Part shown: positions 52,946 through 62,590 of the stretch, piece by piece | Layout of the letters: every line of letters starts with the position of its first letter | How positions within the stretch are numbered: position 1 is the first letter of the stretch | Origin: HGM04593 sp045613945 | Lineage (GTDB): Bacteria > Bacteroidota > Bacteroidia > Bacteroidales > Bacteroidaceae | Direction: 5' to 3' | NCBI GenBank assembly: GCA_045613945.1 | Contig: JAZLBZ010000053.1 | Coordinates: forward strand, 8,575-72,574 | Length of the DNA stretch: 64,000 nt | Notes under the pieces: model-generated | Told to the model about the DNA's origin: nothing | The model's database searches: none | The model's input: the letters and a program-made list of their open reading frames with translations, nothing else | Translations under genes and position numbers: made by a program

Positions 52946-53533
52946 ATGGAAAATAAGATTCAGGAATTGACCGAGAAAATCTATGCCGAGGGTGTAGAAA
53001 AGGGTAAAGCCGAGGCTGACCGTCTTGTGTGCGAGGCAAAGGAGAGTGCTGCCGAAATTGTGAAGAAGGCTCAGGCCGAGGCCGAGGCTATTGTGGCTGC
53101 TGCCAAAAAGAAGGCCGAGGAACTTGAGGCAAATACCCGCTCCGAGATTAAACTCTACGGTGCGCAGGCTGTTGGCGCATTGAAGTCTGAGATTGCAACA
53201 GTTGTTACCGACACTGTTGTGAAAGCCGCTGTAAAGGAGTCGCTTGCCGGTGATACAGTAAAGGCAATGCTTGTGAAGATTGCCGAGCGTTGGAACTCTG
53301 ACGAGGCTTTGGTTATCTCAACAGCCGAGGCTGAGGAACTCAAGGCTTATTTTGCAAAGAACGCGAAAGCGCTGCTCGACAAGGGTGTAGAAATAAAGCA
53401 GGTTAATGGCTTGAAGACACTGTTCTCTGTTGCTCCTGCCGACGGCTCATATAAGGTGAATTTCGGTGAGGCTGAGTTCGAGGCTTTCTTCAAGTCTTTC
53501 CTCCGTCCACAAATGGTGGAAATGTTATTCTAA
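52946..53533 (+). CDS. V-type ATPase subunit E
   Basis: Peripheral stalk subunit of the V/A-type ATPase, 195 residues. The N-terminal 90 residues are a charged Ala/Glu/Lys coiled coil (AEADRLVCEAKESAAEIVKKA), then a small C-terminal globular domain. First gene of the operon E-DUF2764-A-B-D-I-K. No separate subunit G gene is visible. Confidence 0.88.
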   Translation: MENKIQELTEKIYAEGVEKGKAEADRLVCEAKESAAEIVKKAQAEAEAIVAAAKKKAEELEANTRSEIKLYGAQAVGALKSEIATVVTDTVVKAAVKESLAGDTVKAMLVKIAERWNSDEALVISTAEAEELKAYFAKNAKALLDKGVEIKQVNGLKTLFSVAPADGSYKVNFGEAEFEAFFKSFLRPQMVEMLF

Positions 53534-53551
53534 TTTACAATACTTAGAACA

Positions 53552-54391
53552 ATGGCTAACTACTATTGTCAGGTAGCGGGTTTGCCCGATGTCGCTTTTG
53601 ACGGCAGCAAGGCGGCGTATACGGTGGAGCGTTTCAGGGACGAACTCTATCCGGCGCTCTCTGCCCGCGATGCAAAATGCGTCGACCTGCTTTTCCTCTC
53701 AATCGACAATGCGAATATCCTTGATATTCTCGAGCATGGCGAGGAGACAAAGATTGGGCAGGTAGGCTGCTACAGCAAAGAGGGACTGCAGGATATCATC
53801 GCCTCGGCAAAGGATGGCGATGCTCCAAAGAAAGGCGTACCCTCTTATCTGTACCGCTTTTTCGATTATTACTTTGCCAACGAAAGTAACGAGAATATTA
53901 TCTGGAACGATGTGCTTAGCGCATACTACTATGAGTATGCAACTGCCTCTTCAAACAAGTTCGTTGCCCAGTGGTTTGCTTTCAACCGCAATGTAAATAA
54001 TATACTTGTTGCATTCACAGCCCGCAAGTACAAGATGAATATTGCCGATGTCGTCATTGGCGATGACGAGGTTGCCACTTTGTTGCGTACCTCGGCGGCA
54101 CGTGACTTTGAACTGTCGGGAGCACTCGACTATTTCGAGGCAGTTCAGCGCCTTAGCGAGAACGGCAAACTACAAGAGCGCGAGCACCAACTCGACGAAT
54201 TGCGTTGGCGCTGGCTCGATGAAAATTCGGTGTTCAATTACTTTACCGTTGAGCGTCTTTTTGTCTTCTTGCAGAAACTCATTATCATTGAGCGCTGGGA
54301 GGCTCTCGATGCCGAGAAGGGTATGGAACGCTACAACGAGATGATTGCTGAACTGAAATCGGGTATGGACAAACTCTCTTTTGAGATTTAA
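53552..54391 (+). CDS. DUF2764 protein, V-type ATPase associated
   Basis: A 279-residue protein of the DUF2764 family, found next to subunit E in the V-type ATPase operons of Bacteroidetes, chlamydiae and spirochetes. It opens MANYYCQVAGLPDV and is mostly helical. These operons lack a clear subunit C, so the protein probably takes that place, linking rotor to membrane ring; this is inferred from gene order and not proven. It lies 18 bp after subunit E and 29 bp before subunit A. Confidence 0.8.
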   Translation: MANYYCQVAGLPDVAFDGSKAAYTVERFRDELYPALSARDAKCVDLLFLSIDNANILDILEHGEETKIGQVGCYSKEGLQDIIASAKDGDAPKKGVPSYLYRFFDYYFANESNENIIWNDVLSAYYYEYATASSNKFVAQWFAFNRNVNNILVAFTARKYKMNIADVVIGDDEVATLLRTSAARDFELSGALDYFEAVQRLSENGKLQEREHQLDELRWRWLDENSVFNYFTVERLFVFLQKLIIIERWEALDAEKGMERYNEMIAELKSGMDKLSFEI

Positions 54392-54420
54392 GAAAAAAGA
54401 AAATAAATATAATATAGAAT

Positions 54421-56175
54421 ATGGCTACAAAAGGAAAAGTAACCGGTGTTATAGCGAACATGGTGCTCTTGGCTGTTGACGGCCCTGTGGCACAGAACGA
54501 GATCTGCTATATCAAGACCGGTGGGGACAGCCTGATGGCAGAGGTCATCAAGGTTAACGGCGCCAAGGTGTATGTTCAGGTTTTTGAGAGCACACGCCGT
54601 TTGAAGATTGGTGAGGAGGCGGAATTTACCGGGCACATGCTCGAGGTTTCGCTCGCACCCGGTATGTTGTCAAAGAACTACGACGGTTTGCAGAACGACC
54701 TCGACAAGATGGAGGGTGTCTTCCTCAAGCGTGGTGACTACACAAACCCACTCGATGAGGACAAAATCTGGCACTTCGAGCCTATCGTGAAGGCCGGCGA
54801 CGTTGTTGAGGCGGCTGCATGGCTTGGCAAAGTGGAGGAGAACCACCAGAACCTCAAGATTATGGCGCCATTCGGCATTGAGGGCAAGTGGACTGTGAAG
54901 TCAATTGCTGCCGAGGGTGACTACAAGATTACAGATACAATTGCTGTGATTGTGAACGCCGAGGGTGAGGAGAAGGTTCTCAATATGATTCAGAAATGGC
55001 CAGTACGCGTTGCCATGAGCGACTACAAGGAGAAACCACGTCCATTCAAGTTGCTCGAGACAGGCGTGCGCACAATTGATACCCTCAACCCAATTGTAGA
55101 GGGTGGTACAGGCTTTATCCCCGGCCCGTTCGGTACAGGAAAGACTGTGCTGCAGCACGCTATCTCAAAGCAGGCCGAGGCCGATATCGTTATCATCGCT
55201 GCCTGCGGTGAGCGTGCAAACGAGGTCGTGGAGATCTTTACCGAGTTCCCTGAACTCATAGACCCTCACACAGGCCGCAAACTCATGGAGCGTACAATCA
55301 TCATCGCCAATACATCAAATATGCCAGTTGCTGCCCGCGAGGCATCGGTATACACCGCAATGACTCTTGCCGAGTATTACCGCGCGATGGGTCTGCGTGT
55401 TCTGCTGATGGCCGACTCTACATCACGCTGGGCACAGGCGCTGCGTGAGATGTCTAACCGCATGGAGGAACTTCCCGGTCCCGATGCGTTCCCAATGGAC
55501 ATCTCTTCAATCATTGCCAACTTCTACAGCCGCGCAGGCTTTGTGTACCTCAACAATGGCGAGGCGGGTTCAATTACCTTCATCGGTACTGTGTCACCTG
55601 CCGGTGGTAACCTCAAGGAGCCTGTGACCGAGAATACAAAGAAAGTAGCACGCTGTTTCTACGCTCTTGAGCAGGAACGTGCCGACAAGAAGCGCTATCC
55701 AGCCGTTAACCCAATCGACTCATATTCAAAGTATATTGAGTACCCCGAGTTCGAAAACTATATTACAGGCCTTGTTGGTGACGGATGGCTGTCAATGGTG
55801 AACGAGGCAAAGACACGCCTTCAGCGCGGTAAGGAGATTGCCGAGCAGATTAACATTCTTGGTGACGACGGTGTACCCGTTGACTACCACGTTACATTCT
55901 GGAAATCGGAACTCATAGACTTTGTTATCCTGCAGCAGGATGCATTCGATGAGGTTGACGCTGTTACTCCGCTCGAGCGCCAGCAGGAACTCCTTAAACT
56001 TGTTACCGACATCTGCCGCGACGAGTATGAGTTCGAGAACTTCCAGCAGGTAACCGACTTCTTCAAGAAAGCAATCAACATCTGCAAGCAGATGAACTAT
56101 TCAGTCTTCAAGAGCGAGAAGTACAACGCATATTATGCCGAACTGATGCAGCACCTTGCGACAAAGCAGGCTTAA
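54421..56175 (+). CDS. V-type ATPase subunit A (catalytic)
   Basis: Catalytic ATPase subunit, 584 residues, with Walker A GPFGTGKT (235-242), the catalytic GER loop (CGERANEVVE), and the A-subunit-specific non-homologous insertion at about 110-200. Bacterial V-type A. With subunit B it forms the A3B3 head. 18 bp precede subunit B. Confidence 0.97.
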   Translation: MATKGKVTGVIANMVLLAVDGPVAQNEICYIKTGGDSLMAEVIKVNGAKVYVQVFESTRRLKIGEEAEFTGHMLEVSLAPGMLSKNYDGLQNDLDKMEGVFLKRGDYTNPLDEDKIWHFEPIVKAGDVVEAAAWLGKVEENHQNLKIMAPFGIEGKWTVKSIAAEGDYKITDTIAVIVNAEGEEKVLNMIQKWPVRVAMSDYKEKPRPFKLLETGVRTIDTLNPIVEGGTGFIPGPFGTGKTVLQHAISKQAEADIVIIAACGERANEVVEIFTEFPELIDPHTGRKLMERTIIIANTSNMPVAAREASVYTAMTLAEYYRAMGLRVLLMADSTSRWAQALREMSNRMEELPGPDAFPMDISSIIANFYSRAGFVYLNNGEAGSITFIGTVSPAGGNLKEPVTENTKKVARCFYALEQERADKKRYPAVNPIDSYSKYIEYPEFENYITGLVGDGWLSMVNEAKTRLQRGKEIAEQINILGDDGVPVDYHVTFWKSELIDFVILQQDAFDEVDAVTPLERQQELLKLVTDICRDEYEFENFQQVTDFFKKAINICKQMNYSVFKSEKYNAYYAELMQHLATKQA

Positions 56176-56193
56176 CCGTTAACACATAGAACT

Positions 56194-57513
56194 ATGGCTA
56201 CAGAAGCATTTAAGAAAATATATACAAAAATCAACTCCATAACCAAGGCTACCTGCTCGCTCAATGCAACAGGTGTAGGTTATGACGAACTTGCCACTGT
56301 AAACGGCAAGTTGGCCCAGGTCGTAAAGATTATGGGTGACGAGGTAACACTCCAGGTGTTCGAGGGAACTGGCGGTATCCCCACTGACGCCGAGGTCGTT
56401 TTCTTGGGCAAGGCGCCTTCGCTCAAGGTGAGCGACGAACTCACAGGACGTTTCTTCAACGCGTATGGCGACCCAATTGATGGTGGTCCGGCCGTTGAGG
56501 GCAAGGAGGTTGAGATTGGCGGTCCATCGGTGAACCCTGTACGCCGCAAGCAACCATCGGAGCTCATTGCAACCGGTATTGCGGGTATCGACCTTAACAA
56601 TACTCTAGTGACAGGCCAGAAGATTCCGTTCTTTGCCGACCCCGACCAGCCATATAACCAGGTGATGGCAAATGTGGCGATGCGTGCCGAGACCGACAAA
56701 ATTATTCTTGGTGGTATGGGTATGACAAACGACGACTACCTCTACTTCAAGAACCTCTTTACTAATGCAGGTGCGCTCGACCGCATCATCTCGTTCATGA
56801 ACACAACCGAGGACCCGGCCGTTGAGCGTCTGCTCATCCCCGATATGGCATTGACTGCTGCCGAGTACTTCGCTGTTGAGAAGAACCAGAAGGTGCTTGT
56901 GCTGCTCACCGATATGACAATGTATGCCGATGCGCTCTCAATCGTGTCGAACCGTATGGACCAGATTCCTTCAAAGGACTCAATGCCGGGCTCGCTCTAT
57001 TCGGACCTTGCAAAGATCTACGAGAAAGCGGTGCAGTTCCCCGCCGGCGGTTCAATCACCATCATTGCAGTGACAACCCTTTCCGGCGGCGACATCACAC
57101 ACGCTGTACCCGATAACACCGGTTACATCACCGAGGGACAGTTGTTCCTCCGCCGCGATAGCGATATCGGTAAAGTTGTTGTTGACCCATTCCGTTCACT
57201 CTCACGTCTGAAGCAGCTTGTTGCCGGCAAGAAGACCCGTAAGGATCACCCGCAGGTGATGAATGCTGCCGTTCGCCTATATGCCGATGCTGCAAATGCA
57301 AAGACAAAGATGGAGAATGGTTTCGACCTCACCGACTACGACAAGCGTACACTCTCGTTTGCAAAGGAGTACTCGGACAAACTTCTTGCTATTGACGTGA
57401 ACCTCAACACAACCGAGATGCTCGATGTTACATGGGGTCTGTTCTCACGTTACTTCAAGCCCGAGGAGGTTAACATCCGTCAGGAATTTGTCGATACATA
57501 TTGGAAACACTAA
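56194..57513 (+). CDS. V-type ATPase subunit B
   Basis: Non-catalytic head subunit, 439 residues. As normal for B it has no Walker A lysine motif; typical stretches are GIDLNNTLVTGQKIPFFADP, LLTDMTMYADAL and SRLKQLVAGKKTRKDH. Follows A, precedes D by 10 bp. Confidence 0.96.
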   Translation: MATEAFKKIYTKINSITKATCSLNATGVGYDELATVNGKLAQVVKIMGDEVTLQVFEGTGGIPTDAEVVFLGKAPSLKVSDELTGRFFNAYGDPIDGGPAVEGKEVEIGGPSVNPVRRKQPSELIATGIAGIDLNNTLVTGQKIPFFADPDQPYNQVMANVAMRAETDKIILGGMGMTNDDYLYFKNLFTNAGALDRIISFMNTTEDPAVERLLIPDMALTAAEYFAVEKNQKVLVLLTDMTMYADALSIVSNRMDQIPSKDSMPGSLYSDLAKIYEKAVQFPAGGSITIIAVTTLSGGDITHAVPDNTGYITEGQLFLRRDSDIGKVVVDPFRSLSRLKQLVAGKKTRKDHPQVMNAAVRLYADAANAKTKMENGFDLTDYDKRTLSFAKEYSDKLLAIDVNLNTTEMLDVTWGLFSRYFKPEEVNIRQEFVDTYWKH

Positions 57514-57523
57514 GAAATAGGAA

Positions 57524-58126
57524 ATGATAGCATTTCAATATAATAAAACATCACTTCAGCAACTCGAGAAGCAACTGAAGATGCGTGTCAGGACTCTCCC
57601 CATCATCAAGAGCAAGGAGAGCGCCCTGCGCATTGAGGTGAAGAAGTGCAAAGCCGAGATGGAACTGCACGACGAGGAGTATGCTGCCCAGCTCGAGCAG
57701 TACCGCGCGCTCTTTGCGTTGTGGAACGAGTTCGACCCCTCGCTTGTGCGTACAGGCGAGTTGCTGATAGGGCAGCAGAAAGTGGCTGGTGTCAAGGTGC
57801 CGGTGCTGGAAAATGCCAGCTTTGTCATCGGGCGCTACAGCCTCTTCAACTCTCCCAAATGGTTTGCCGATGGCATTGAGTTGCTCAAGGAGATGGCAAT
57901 GACGGCTATTCGCCGCGAATTGCTCAACCGCAAACTGGTGTTGCTTGAGCATGCACGAAAAAAGACCACCCAAAAGGTGAACCTTTTTGAAAAGGTGCAG
58001 ATACCGGGCTATCAGGATGCGATAAGAAAGATTAAACGATTTATGGAAGATGAGGAGAACCTGTCAAAGTCTTCACAGAAGATTTTGAAATCCTTGTTGG
58101 AACAAAGAGAGGAGGTAACAGCATGA
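57524..58126 (+). CDS. V-type ATPase subunit D
   Basis: Central rotor shaft, 200 residues, made of long N- and C-terminal helices expected to form a coiled coil, with a short central part (VPVLENASFVIGRYSLFNSP). It overlaps the subunit I gene by 4 bp (ATGA). Subunit F, which normally binds D, has no gene here. Confidence 0.9.
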   Translation: MIAFQYNKTSLQQLEKQLKMRVRTLPIIKSKESALRIEVKKCKAEMELHDEEYAAQLEQYRALFALWNEFDPSLVRTGELLIGQQKVAGVKVPVLENASFVIGRYSLFNSPKWFADGIELLKEMAMTAIRRELLNRKLVLLEHARKKTTQKVNLFEKVQIPGYQDAIRKIKRFMEDEENLSKSSQKILKSLLEQREEVTA

Positions 58127-59967
58127 TTACGAAGATGAAAAAACTTGCACTGCTTGTCTATCACAAGGAGTATGCTGCCTTTCTTGAGAAACTCCGCGAG
58201 GTGGGCGTTGTTCACATTCAAGAGCGTGAAAGCGGTAGTGTAGAGAGTCCCGAAATGGAGCAGAAACTCTCGGCTGCTGCCCGTTATACTCGCATTGTAA
58301 AGCGTCTTGAGGCGTGCGCACCCGAGTTTCTTGAACCTGCCGGTGACGCATCAACAGCAACTGCAATAATGGACAAGGTTGAAACCCTTGTTGCCGACAT
58401 TGAGCAGCACAGGACACTGCAGCAGGTGCTTGACAAGGATGTTGCAACCCTTGAGCCCTGGGGTAATTTCGACTACTCTAATGTTGAGAAACTGGAGGAG
58501 GCCGGCTATGAACTCAAGTTCTTTGTGACCTCGGCAAAGAGTTACCAGAGCGAGTGGGAAAGTGACTACAACGCAATTCTTGTTGCCGAGAGACAGTCAC
58601 GCAAATATTTTGTGACAATCACTCCCCAGGGAACAACTGTTGATATCGATGCCGAGCCGGCAAAGTTGCCAACAGCATCACTCTCTGCGCTTGAGGGCGA
58701 GCTTGCAGCGGTTAAAGCACGTATTGAGGAGTTTGAGAAAGAACTTGCCCAGGTTGCGCAGCGCGGGCTCAACACTGTCAAAGCAGCCCAGGAGGTACAG
58801 AAACGCGATATCGAGTTCACAAAGGTCATGCTCGGCGGCGAAAAGGTGTCGGGCGACAAACTTGTCATGCTCGAGGGCTGGGTACCGGTCGACTCAGTTG
58901 ATGCTCTCAAGGCAATGCTCGATAACAGCGGTGCGTTCTATGAGTTGCGCGATGCGCGTCGTGGCGACAACTTCCCTGTAAAACTCAAGAATAATGCCTT
59001 TACACGTATGTATGAGGTACTCACCAAGATGTATGGTATGCCAAGTGGCACAGACTTCGACCCCACACCAATTGTGGCGCCGTTCTTCTCGCTGTTCTTC
59101 GCATTCTGTATGGGTGATGCCGGCTACGGTCTGCTCATGGTGCTCTTCGGATTCCTGCTGAAGAACAAACTTGGCAAGAATATGGCCGGAATGATGAATC
59201 TTGTAATCACACTAGGTATCTTCACAACAGTGATGGGCGCATTGCTTGGAACATTCTTTGGCATGAGCCTGCTTGAGTTTACCGGTATACCGCAGAGCAT
59301 CAGGGACTTTATCATCGCAGGTGAGGTAGAGGTTATGGGCTCAACATATGACAAGCAGATGCTGCTTGCTCTTGGAATCGGTGTCCTGCACATATCGATA
59401 GCAATGACTGTGAAGGCTATCAACAGCACTGTGTTCTTTGGCTTCAAGGAATCGCTCAGTGCATGGGGATGGTGGCTTGTTGTCGTTGGCGGTGTGATTG
59501 TGGGCACGCTCACATTCCTTAGCGTGATACCGGCAGGAATATCAAAGTGGGTGTTCATTGCTGTTGGTGGCGTGGGTGCGCTTGGAATATATGTTCTCAA
59601 CAACCTCCGTCGCAATATACTCGTGAACATTGGTGCCGGCCTGTGGGATACCTACAACATGGCTTCGGGTCTGCTTGGCGATATCCTCTCATACATCCGT
59701 CTCTTTGCACTTGGTCTTGCAGGCGGTATGCTGGGAGCAACATTCAACAGCCTTGCGTTGATGGTAGTCGAGGGACAAGAAGGCTTTGGTGCAGTGCTGG
59801 GCTGGATAGGCTTTGGTCTTATAATCCTTGTAGGCCACACGCTGAACATTGCAATGTCATGCCTCAGCGCCTTTGTACACCCGTTGCGTCTTACATTCGT
59901 GGAGTATTTCAAGAATGCAGGCTACGAAGGCAAGGGCGAGGAGTACAAACCGTTCAAGAACGAATAA
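58123..59967 (+). CDS. V-type ATPase subunit I (a-type)
   Basis: Membrane stator subunit that forms the ion channel, 614 residues. The N-terminal half is soluble and coiled-coil rich; the C-terminal half (from about 310) has about seven membrane helices starting FFSLFFAFCMGDAGYGL, and carries the essential Arg in LSYIRLFALGLAG. Standard length for bacterial I subunits. Confidence 0.95.
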   Translation: MITKMKKLALLVYHKEYAAFLEKLREVGVVHIQERESGSVESPEMEQKLSAAARYTRIVKRLEACAPEFLEPAGDASTATAIMDKVETLVADIEQHRTLQQVLDKDVATLEPWGNFDYSNVEKLEEAGYELKFFVTSAKSYQSEWESDYNAILVAERQSRKYFVTITPQGTTVDIDAEPAKLPTASLSALEGELAAVKARIEEFEKELAQVAQRGLNTVKAAQEVQKRDIEFTKVMLGGEKVSGDKLVMLEGWVPVDSVDALKAMLDNSGAFYELRDARRGDNFPVKLKNNAFTRMYEVLTKMYGMPSGTDFDPTPIVAPFFSLFFAFCMGDAGYGLLMVLFGFLLKNKLGKNMAGMMNLVITLGIFTTVMGALLGTFFGMSLLEFTGIPQSIRDFIIAGEVEVMGSTYDKQMLLALGIGVLHISIAMTVKAINSTVFFGFKESLSAWGWWLVVVGGVIVGTLTFLSVIPAGISKWVFIAVGGVGALGIYVLNNLRRNILVNIGAGLWDTYNMASGLLGDILSYIRLFALGLAGGMLGATFNSLALMVVEGQEGFGAVLGWIGFGLIILVGHTLNIAMSCLSAFVHPLRLTFVEYFKNAGYEGKGEEYKPFKNE

Positions 59968-60002
59968 ATGGATTACAGATTTTTCCCCTTCAGTTAAAAC
60001 AA

Positions 60003-60042
60003 GAACTCTTCCTTTAAGGGAGTCCCCGAAGGAGGGAGGTTG
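60003..60042. repeat. Interspersed repeat between subunits I and K
   Basis: GAACTCTTCCTTTAAGGGAG followed by TCCCCGAAGGAGGGAGGTTG has partly paired halves (CTTCCTTTAAGGGAG against GAGGGAGG) and looks like a dispersed CCCTTTAAGGGAG...GGGAGGTTG element. As in the F-type operon, a repeat sits in the widest gap before a subunit gene. Confidence 0.45.
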
Positions 60043-60091
60043 TATCTTTAAAATGAAAAATAAAAATTATAAATATTAAAAACTAAACATT

Positions 60092-60511
60092 ATGGAACTT
60101 TTATTAGGTTATTTGGGAATGGGTCTCATGCTGGGACTCGCAGGTATTGGTAGTAGTATCGGTACAACAATCGCAGGTAATGCAGCCGTTGGCGCATTGA
60201 AGAAGGACTCTTCAAAATCATCAGGCTATATGATTTTGTCAGCCCTCCCTGCTACACAGGGTCTTTACGGTTTCTTGGCACTGTTGCTCCACTTTGGTAA
60301 GGTAACAGCCGAGACAGGTATGCTGTGGTTTGGTGTTGGTCTTGGCGTTGGTATCGTATGCCTTTTCTCTGCAATCCGTCAGGGTCAGGTTTGTGCAAAC
60401 GGTATCGTAGCTATGGCACAGGGCCACGATGTGCAGACAAACACCATGATTTACGCCGCTCTCCCTGAGTTCTACGCCATCCTTGCACTCGTTGCAACAT
60501 TCTTGGTGTAA
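60092..60511 (+). CDS. V-type ATPase subunit K (proteolipid)
   Basis: Rotor ring proteolipid, 139 residues, four membrane helices in two hairpins. The first hairpin has A-L-P-A-T-Q-G (51-57) with no carboxylate; the second has the single ion-binding E126 in LPEFYAIL. L52, T55, Q56, Q97 and E126 align by motif with L61, T64, Q65, Q110 and E139 of Enterococcus hirae NtpK, which bind Na+. Sodium coupling is thus plausible. Last gene, followed by a strong terminator. Confidence 0.93.
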   Translation: MELLLGYLGMGLMLGLAGIGSSIGTTIAGNAAVGALKKDSSKSSGYMILSALPATQGLYGFLALLLHFGKVTAETGMLWFGVGLGVGIVCLFSAIRQGQVCANGIVAMAQGHDVQTNTMIYAALPEFYAILALVATFLV

Positions 60512-60531
60512 TAAAAGAGTAGGGCTTTATA

Positions 60532-60574
60532 ACAATCTCCCCTTGCAGGTCTGCGAGGGGAGATTGTCTTTTTT
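60532..60574 (+). terminator. Terminator after the V-type ATPase operon
   Basis: ACAATCTCCCCT (60532-60543) and AGGGGAGATTGT (60556-60567) pair perfectly, with a second small stem GCAG/CTGC inside the loop, followed by CTTTTTT. Confidence 0.92.
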
Positions 60575-60762
60575 ATATGTGCAATTCTCAACAGTTCGTT
60601 TCACCCAGCGTTAGAAATGACTCAGGTCTATGTAAAACAAACTTTGTCATCACTATGCCATTGAAATGCTCTCTTTTTGACATTTATGTCCGTGTTGGCA
60701 ACTATTTGCTAACTGTTTGTCGCTTTTTTGTCATATTTTTGACTTTTTAAGTTATTTTAATC

Positions 60763-60794
60763 TTTGGTTATTCAAAAGATATTTTGTAATTTTG
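60763..60794 (+). promoter_or_regulatory. Consensus promoter for glycogen synthase
   Basis: TTTG (60763-60766), 20-bp spacer and TAATTTTG (60787-60794, followed by CAC) match the Bacteroidetes promoter fully. Start near 60801 gives a leader of about 100 nt containing GAGAGA and TCTCTC, which could pair around a short loop. Confidence 0.65.
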
Positions 60795-60898
60795 CACTTC
60801 ATTTTGAGAGAGGGGGTACTTTCTCTCCATTTGTATATATAATAAGGTGTTCTGTAAGTGCGGAATTCTTAGATTTTTTTGAGTTTTATTAATTAGCG

Positions 60899-62560
60899 AT
60901 GAAGAAAGAATTATTGCTTCCCGATTATCTTTTTGAGATTAGCTGGGAGGTTTGTAACAAGGTGGGCGGCATCTATACAGTGGTATCTACAAAGGCCCGC
61001 ACCATTTCTGAAATTGAGGGATTGAATGCTATCTACATTGGTCCCGACTTGTGGAAGGAAAAGGAAAATCCACTCTTTACCGAGGATAAGCGCCTGTGGA
61101 ATGCTTGGCGCAAGAAGATAAACAGCGATAAACTCACTGTGCGTTGTGGTCACTGGGAAATTCCCGGCCGTCCAAAGGTGGTTCTTGTTGACTATACAGG
61201 CTACATGGATGACAAGGATTCAATATATGGCCAGTTGTGGGACGACTTTGGCGTTGACTCGCTTCACGGCTATGGCGACTATGACGATTCAATGATCTTT
61301 GGCTACGCTGTGGGCAAGGTTATCGAAAGTTTCTACAATACAAACATCAAGGCCGGCAGCAATGTGGTTGTTCAGGCTCACGAGTGGCAGAGTGGTGGTG
61401 CTGCATTGTACCTGAAGAAGAACCTGCCTGCTGTGGGTACAGTTTTTACAACACACGCAACAAGCATCGGCCGTTCAATTGCGTCAAACGGCAAGCCGCT
61501 CTACGACTACTTCGATGGCTATAACGGCGACCAGATGGCCGAGGAACTCAACGTGCAGTCAAAGCAGTCTGTCGAGAAGAACACTGCATTGAATGTTGAC
61601 TGTTTTACAACAGTGAGCGAGATTACAGCGCGTGAGTGCAAGCAACTTGTTGGTCGTGAGTGCGAGGTTATACTCGAGAACGGTTTCGAGAAGGATTTCG
61701 TGCCGGTTGGCAAGGATTTCACAGCAAAGAGAAAGGCAGCACGCAAGGCACGCCTGCGCGTGGCGGCGGCTTTGACAGGCGACACCATTGCCGATGATGC
61801 CATCATCATTGGTATTGGCGGCCGCATGGAGATGCGCAACAAGGGTATTGATATGTTCCTTGAGTCAATGGCGCGTCTGAATGCCTGCGAGGGTCTCAAC
61901 CGTGATGTAGTTGCATTCATTGATGTACCTGCATGGTCGGGCGATGCGCGCGAGGACCTTGTAAAGCGCCTTGCAAGCGACAAGGATGCCTGGGATACTC
62001 CGCTGCCAAACCCTTACCTCACACACAACCTTCACAACTTCTACGAGGATGCCATCGCCTGCGGCATACGCCATTTGCAGATTGACAACCGCAGCGGCAA
62101 GAACCGCGTGAAGGTTATCTACGTTCCCTGCTACCTCAAGGGTAACGACGGCATTTTTAACAAGGACTATTACGATGTGCTCATCGGTAACGACCTGAGC
62201 GTCTATCCATCATACTACGAGCCCTGGGGCTATACTCCGCTCGAGAGCGCTGCGTTCCACATTCCAACCATCACCACCAACCTCGCAGGCTTCGGTCTTT
62301 GGGTGAACTCGGTGCTTGGCCGTCGTGGCGAACTGCTTGATGGTGTAGAGGTTATCTCGCGCACCGACAGCAACTATTTCGATGCAGCCGATGTAATTAC
62401 GAAAAATATTTGTAACTTTGCGGCACTTTCTGATAAAGAAGTCAATGACTGCCGCAAAAAGGTTGCAAAGATTGCCGAGAAGGCTCTTTGGAAACACTTT
62501 ATCAAGAATTATCTCGAGGCTTACAATGTGGCTCTTATGGCGGCAAAGCAAAGAGGGTAA
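60899..62560 (+). CDS. Glycogen synthase, eukaryote-like GT3 family
   Basis: A 553-residue glycosyltransferase that extends alpha-1,4 glucan chains. The N-terminal EISWEVCNKVGGIYTV (13-28) and the C-terminal YPSYYEPWGYTPLE (E441) match animal/yeast glycogen synthases (GT3) rather than the ADP-glucose-dependent GT5 enzymes of E. coli; UDP-glucose as donor is therefore likely. The regulatory phosphorylated tails of animal enzymes are absent. The phosphorylase gene follows 30 bp downstream, so synthesis and breakdown are co-transcribed. Confidence 0.9.
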   Translation: MKKELLLPDYLFEISWEVCNKVGGIYTVVSTKARTISEIEGLNAIYIGPDLWKEKENPLFTEDKRLWNAWRKKINSDKLTVRCGHWEIPGRPKVVLVDYTGYMDDKDSIYGQLWDDFGVDSLHGYGDYDDSMIFGYAVGKVIESFYNTNIKAGSNVVVQAHEWQSGGAALYLKKNLPAVGTVFTTHATSIGRSIASNGKPLYDYFDGYNGDQMAEELNVQSKQSVEKNTALNVDCFTTVSEITARECKQLVGRECEVILENGFEKDFVPVGKDFTAKRKAARKARLRVAAALTGDTIADDAIIIGIGGRMEMRNKGIDMFLESMARLNACEGLNRDVVAFIDVPAWSGDAREDLVKRLASDKDAWDTPLPNPYLTHNLHNFYEDAIACGIRHLQIDNRSGKNRVKVIYVPCYLKGNDGIFNKDYYDVLIGNDLSVYPSYYEPWGYTPLESAAFHIPTITTNLAGFGLWVNSVLGRRGELLDGVEVISRTDSNYFDAADVITKNICNFAALSDKEVNDCRKKVAKIAEKALWKHFIKNYLEAYNVALMAAKQRG

Positions 62561-62590
62561 CAAAAGAAATATTCATTTAATAAAAATAAT

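Larger units (their letters stand above)
60512..60898. other. Intergenic stretch between V-type ATPase and glycogen genes
   Basis: 387 bp without a gene. It contains the vatK terminator (60532-60574), about 190 bp of AT-rich sequence with no recognised signal, a full consensus promoter (60763-60794) and a leader of about 100 nt with a small GAGAGA...TCTCTC hairpin. Confidence 0.6.

Noticed and set aside
56194..57513. V-type subunit B as inactive because it has no Walker A motif
   Set aside because: Absence of the catalytic P-loop is normal for B subunits.
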